Of a stretch of 64,000 bases of DNA, positions 61,909-64,000 are shown in pieces. Source of the stretch: an uncultured Candidatus Poseidoniales archaeon. Its GTDB lineage: Archaea; Thermoplasmatota; Poseidoniia; Poseidoniales; Poseidoniaceae. The position numbers and the translations under genes were made by a program. Numbering within the stretch: position 1 is the stretch's first letter; every line of letters begins with the position of its first letter. Below the pieces are notes generated by a model. That model was not told the origin of the DNA. It was given only the letters and a program-made list of their open reading frames with translations, and did no database searches. Where the stretch lies: assembly GCA_905182185.1 (NCBI GenBank), contig CAJJAP010000005.1, forward strand, positions 168,154-232,153, read 5' to 3'.

Positions 61909-64000
61909 ATGTCAACAACCTTCTCGCCTGATGGCAAATGGATGTGGAATGGAGCTGAATGGATTCCAGCACCACCAGTGGCGGAACTGACCGTAGTCGA
62001 ATCTGCACAGTCAACAATTCAACAAGTTGCTCACTCAACTGATGTATCCGTTGAAACTCTAACTCAAATGGCTCCACATTTTGACATAAACAATGACAAG
62101 AGCTTGGATCAATATGAAATGGAATTGGCCGCTTCTGCATATCGAAATCCACCTTCTAGCCCATATGCCCCTTTAATGAAATCGACGGAAAAAAGAAGAT
62201 CGAAAAAAATCATGGTTAGTATAGTTGTAATAATGCTAGTTGCCACGACATCTTTTTGGATGCTATCACCTGATTCTTCGCCAATTTCTTCCATTCACGA
62301 TACTGACGGTGACGGATTCCCAGATAGTGATGATGCCTTCAAGTTAAATTCTAGTGAATGGGCCGATCAAGATAATGATGGCGTAGGAGATAACGCCGAT
62401 GCCTTTCCTAATGATTCTAATGAAACCTTAGATTCGGACAAAGATGGTTTTGGAGATAACGCCGATGCCTTTCCTAATGATTCTAATGAAACCTTAGATT
62501 CGGACAAAGATGGTTTTGGAGATAATCAAGACGATTGCCCAGATACCGCAGGAACATCAGAACTGGATAAATTTGGTTGCATAGATGGCGATGGTGATGG
62601 GATTTCAGATTCATCAGATGAATTTCCAAACGATTCATCTGAATGGGCTGATATTGACGGTGATGGATTTGGAGACAATTTAGACGCTTGCCCAAACTTT
62701 GCCGGTACTTCATTTTCGGATCGCTCAGGTTGCTTAGACTCTGATTCAGATGGTTTTTCCGATACACAGTCGGATTGGACAGTTGACGATGGAGGCGATG
62801 CCTTTCCAACAGATACAACTCAATGGCAGGATACAGATGGAGATGGTTATGGCGACAATGTGTTAGGAACTAATCCCGATATCTTCCCTCAAAATCCAAA
62901 TGAATGGGCAGATACAGATGGTGATGGCATTGGCGACAACACTGATATCGACGATGACAATGACCTTGTGCCAGATGTTGATGACTTGAATCCCAATCGA
63001 GATGCTGCTGTGTTCTTGAACTTCTCTCTTTTCACTGTCTATGAATACATGGACTACCTTGACAACTATGCTGAGGTATACTTGTGCGTATATGTGAATT
63101 CCTTCGAACAGGGATGTATCCCCGATCAATCCACATATTGGAGTCTTGAAACTGGAACTACATATTTGTTGGATACTTCATATTTCATTGATTTAGATGA
63201 ATCAATTCGTTATCACTCTATTGAGATTTATGCGTGGGACTCAGATGCTTGGGAAGATGACTTAATTGATATCAGTTCTGATCCAGATTGGAGCTCACAT
63301 CTATTTGTCTATGATAGCGTTACAAGTCTTTCTAGTGAATCATATGTTGCGGATGGAACGCTTGATTCTACCGGTTGGGACGGCGTCCTAGAGTATTCAA
63401 TGGAACCTTTCGATAACCGAAATTATCGAGGGCACGAGTTTACCTGGGATTATGATAATAGTGAATATTCACTGTTTTGGAGCCTCGATTACTCAACATA
63501 CGCTCAGAGTCGAGCATTACCACATGACATTGATTGGAGCGGAGCATCTACACTTGCGGATGTGGTGGATCAATACGCTGCTTTCGCTGTAACAAACCAG
63601 GCCTATGTCACCGAACTCGCAACGGAGCTCAGAAACATGGCCATTGAGAATGGATATACATCAGAATTAGAAATTGCTGAATTCATTTATGCGTTTGTTG
63701 GAGACATACAGTATCAACTTGATTCGATTGATTATGGAGATCAAGAATACCCTAAATATCCTATTGAAATGCTTTGGGAACAGAATGGTGATTGCGAGGA
63801 TGCAGCACTTCTCTACATTAGCCTGACTGAAAGTATTGGTTACGATGCAGCGTTAATGATTGGTGAAGTAAAATCAAGTTCCGATGAAGAATGGGGCGGT
63901 CATGCGTGGGCAGTCATTTTCATCCCTGACCATTCGGGTGATGGCTGGTATGGATTAGGCTCAAAATCCGATGTACCATATTATTTCGTTGAAGCGACGG
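61909..64000 (+). CDS. TSP3-repeat transglutaminase-like surface protein (partial, runs off the window)
   Basis: Open for 697 codons to the last base; the 3' end is missing. The N-terminal 30 residues FSPDGKWMWNGAEWIPAPPV resemble DUF2510-type modules. An EF-hand-like FDINNDKSLDQYEMELA, then a basic stretch and one helix (IMVSIVVIMLVATTSFWML), anchor the protein. Outside, eight or more TSP3 Ca-binding repeats (TDGDGFPDSDDAF) precede a beta domain. From about residue 580 comes a transglutaminase-like papain fold: GDCEDAALLYISL (Cys) and GGHAWAVIFIP (His). Such domains cut or cross-link peptide bonds. ATG 61909 has weak aggata before it. It is likely a cell-surface protease or cross-linker. Confidence 0.82.
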   Translation, partial: MSTTFSPDGKWMWNGAEWIPAPPVAELTVVESAQSTIQQVAHSTDVSVETLTQMAPHFDINNDKSLDQYEMELAASAYRNPPSSPYAPLMKSTEKRRSKKIMVSIVVIMLVATTSFWMLSPDSSPISSIHDTDGDGFPDSDDAFKLNSSEWADQDNDGVGDNADAFPNDSNETLDSDKDGFGDNADAFPNDSNETLDSDKDGFGDNQDDCPDTAGTSELDKFGCIDGDGDGISDSSDEFPNDSSEWADIDGDGFGDNLDACPNFAGTSFSDRSGCLDSDSDGFSDTQSDWTVDDGGDAFPTDTTQWQDTDGDGYGDNVLGTNPDIFPQNPNEWADTDGDGIGDNTDIDDDNDLVPDVDDLNPNRDAAVFLNFSLFTVYEYMDYLDNYAEVYLCVYVNSFEQGCIPDQSTYWSLETGTTYLLDTSYFIDLDESIRYHSIEIYAWDSDAWEDDLIDISSDPDWSSHLFVYDSVTSLSSESYVADGTLDSTGWDGVLEYSMEPFDNRNYRGHEFTWDYDNSEYSLFWSLDYSTYAQSRALPHDIDWSGASTLADVVDQYAAFAVTNQAYVTELATELRNMAIENGYTSELEIAEFIYAFVGDIQYQLDSIDYGDQEYPKYPIEMLWEQNGDCEDAALLYISLTESIGYDAALMIGEVKSSSDEEWGGHAWAVIFIPDHSGDGWYGLGSKSDVPYYFVEAT
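62386..62517 (+). repeat. Two 66-base in-frame TSP3 duplicates
   Basis: ggagataacgccgatgcc to caaagatggtttt occurs twice in tandem with period 66 and no difference that I can see. It codes for two identical 22-residue TSP3 units, indicating recent duplication. Confidence 0.8.

Noticed and set aside
1..64000. tRNA or rRNA genes
   Set aside because: I found no cloverleaf-like segment with a GTTCRAN-type arm in the intergenic gaps that I checked by eye; a covariance-model search would be needed to be sure.

Overview
The window looks like a chromosomal segment of a planktonic euryarchaeon, most likely a marine Candidatus Poseidoniia (Marine Group II) type organism. The evidence is an archaeal type IV pilin, a type II methionine aminopeptidase, a Pcc1-like KEOPS subunit, a DUF1152 protein, TATA boxes about 25 bases before starts (some genes apparently leaderless), short SD-led operons, and many large Asp/Gly-rich surface proteins with PKD, CARDB, thrombospondin type 3, collagen-like and ELWxxDG repeats. 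Placement is by gene content only.

Bases 1-39,700 are mostly ordinary chromosome. They hold divergent glycosyltransferases and a pilin; an operon with a small TBP-like protein, a Sua5/YrdC-type protein, methionine aminopeptidase and DUF3147; an RDD protein and an SF1 helicase; two GNATs and a polysaccharide deacetylase; an SDR, a PKD protein, a glutathionyl-hydroquinone-reductase-like GST and a membrane acyltransferase; an ELW-repeat lipoprotein and a PLC-like lipoprotein; hexosamine-phosphate mutase plus acyltransferase; two large membrane proteins; PEP carboxykinase; a CARDB/TSP3 surface protein; cyclophilin, isoaspartyl peptidase and fumarase; then HflX, Pcc1 and a CoA-binding protein.

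Bases 39,700-61,700 are accessory. A minus-strand operon (about 40.0-46.5 kb) encodes a sugar-nucleotide epimerase, a NAT-like enzyme, an asparagine-synthetase-like amidotransferase, a fused GTP cyclohydrolase II-NADAR protein and a two-domain glycosyltransferase. I read it as a dedicated pathway for an unusual, possibly pyrimidine-derived, glycoconjugate or small molecule. Beyond it are DUF1152, a coiled-coil membrane protein, a CD36-like ectodomain protein, a broken HxlR-type regulator with a palindromic operator, a frame-broken TSP3 surface gene and a second ELW-repeat lipoprotein. Copies of an intergenic repeat (core ccggtacgagca, often preceded by accatggtattt) lie between these gene modules, and I did not see them in the first 39 kb. 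This is the strongest sign of a previously undescribed element.

Single-base frame breaks are frequent, often in homopolymers, and are concentrated in the repetitive surface-protein genes. Sequencing error, decay and phase variation all remain possible. The window ends inside a TSP3-transglutaminase protein that is open to the last base.
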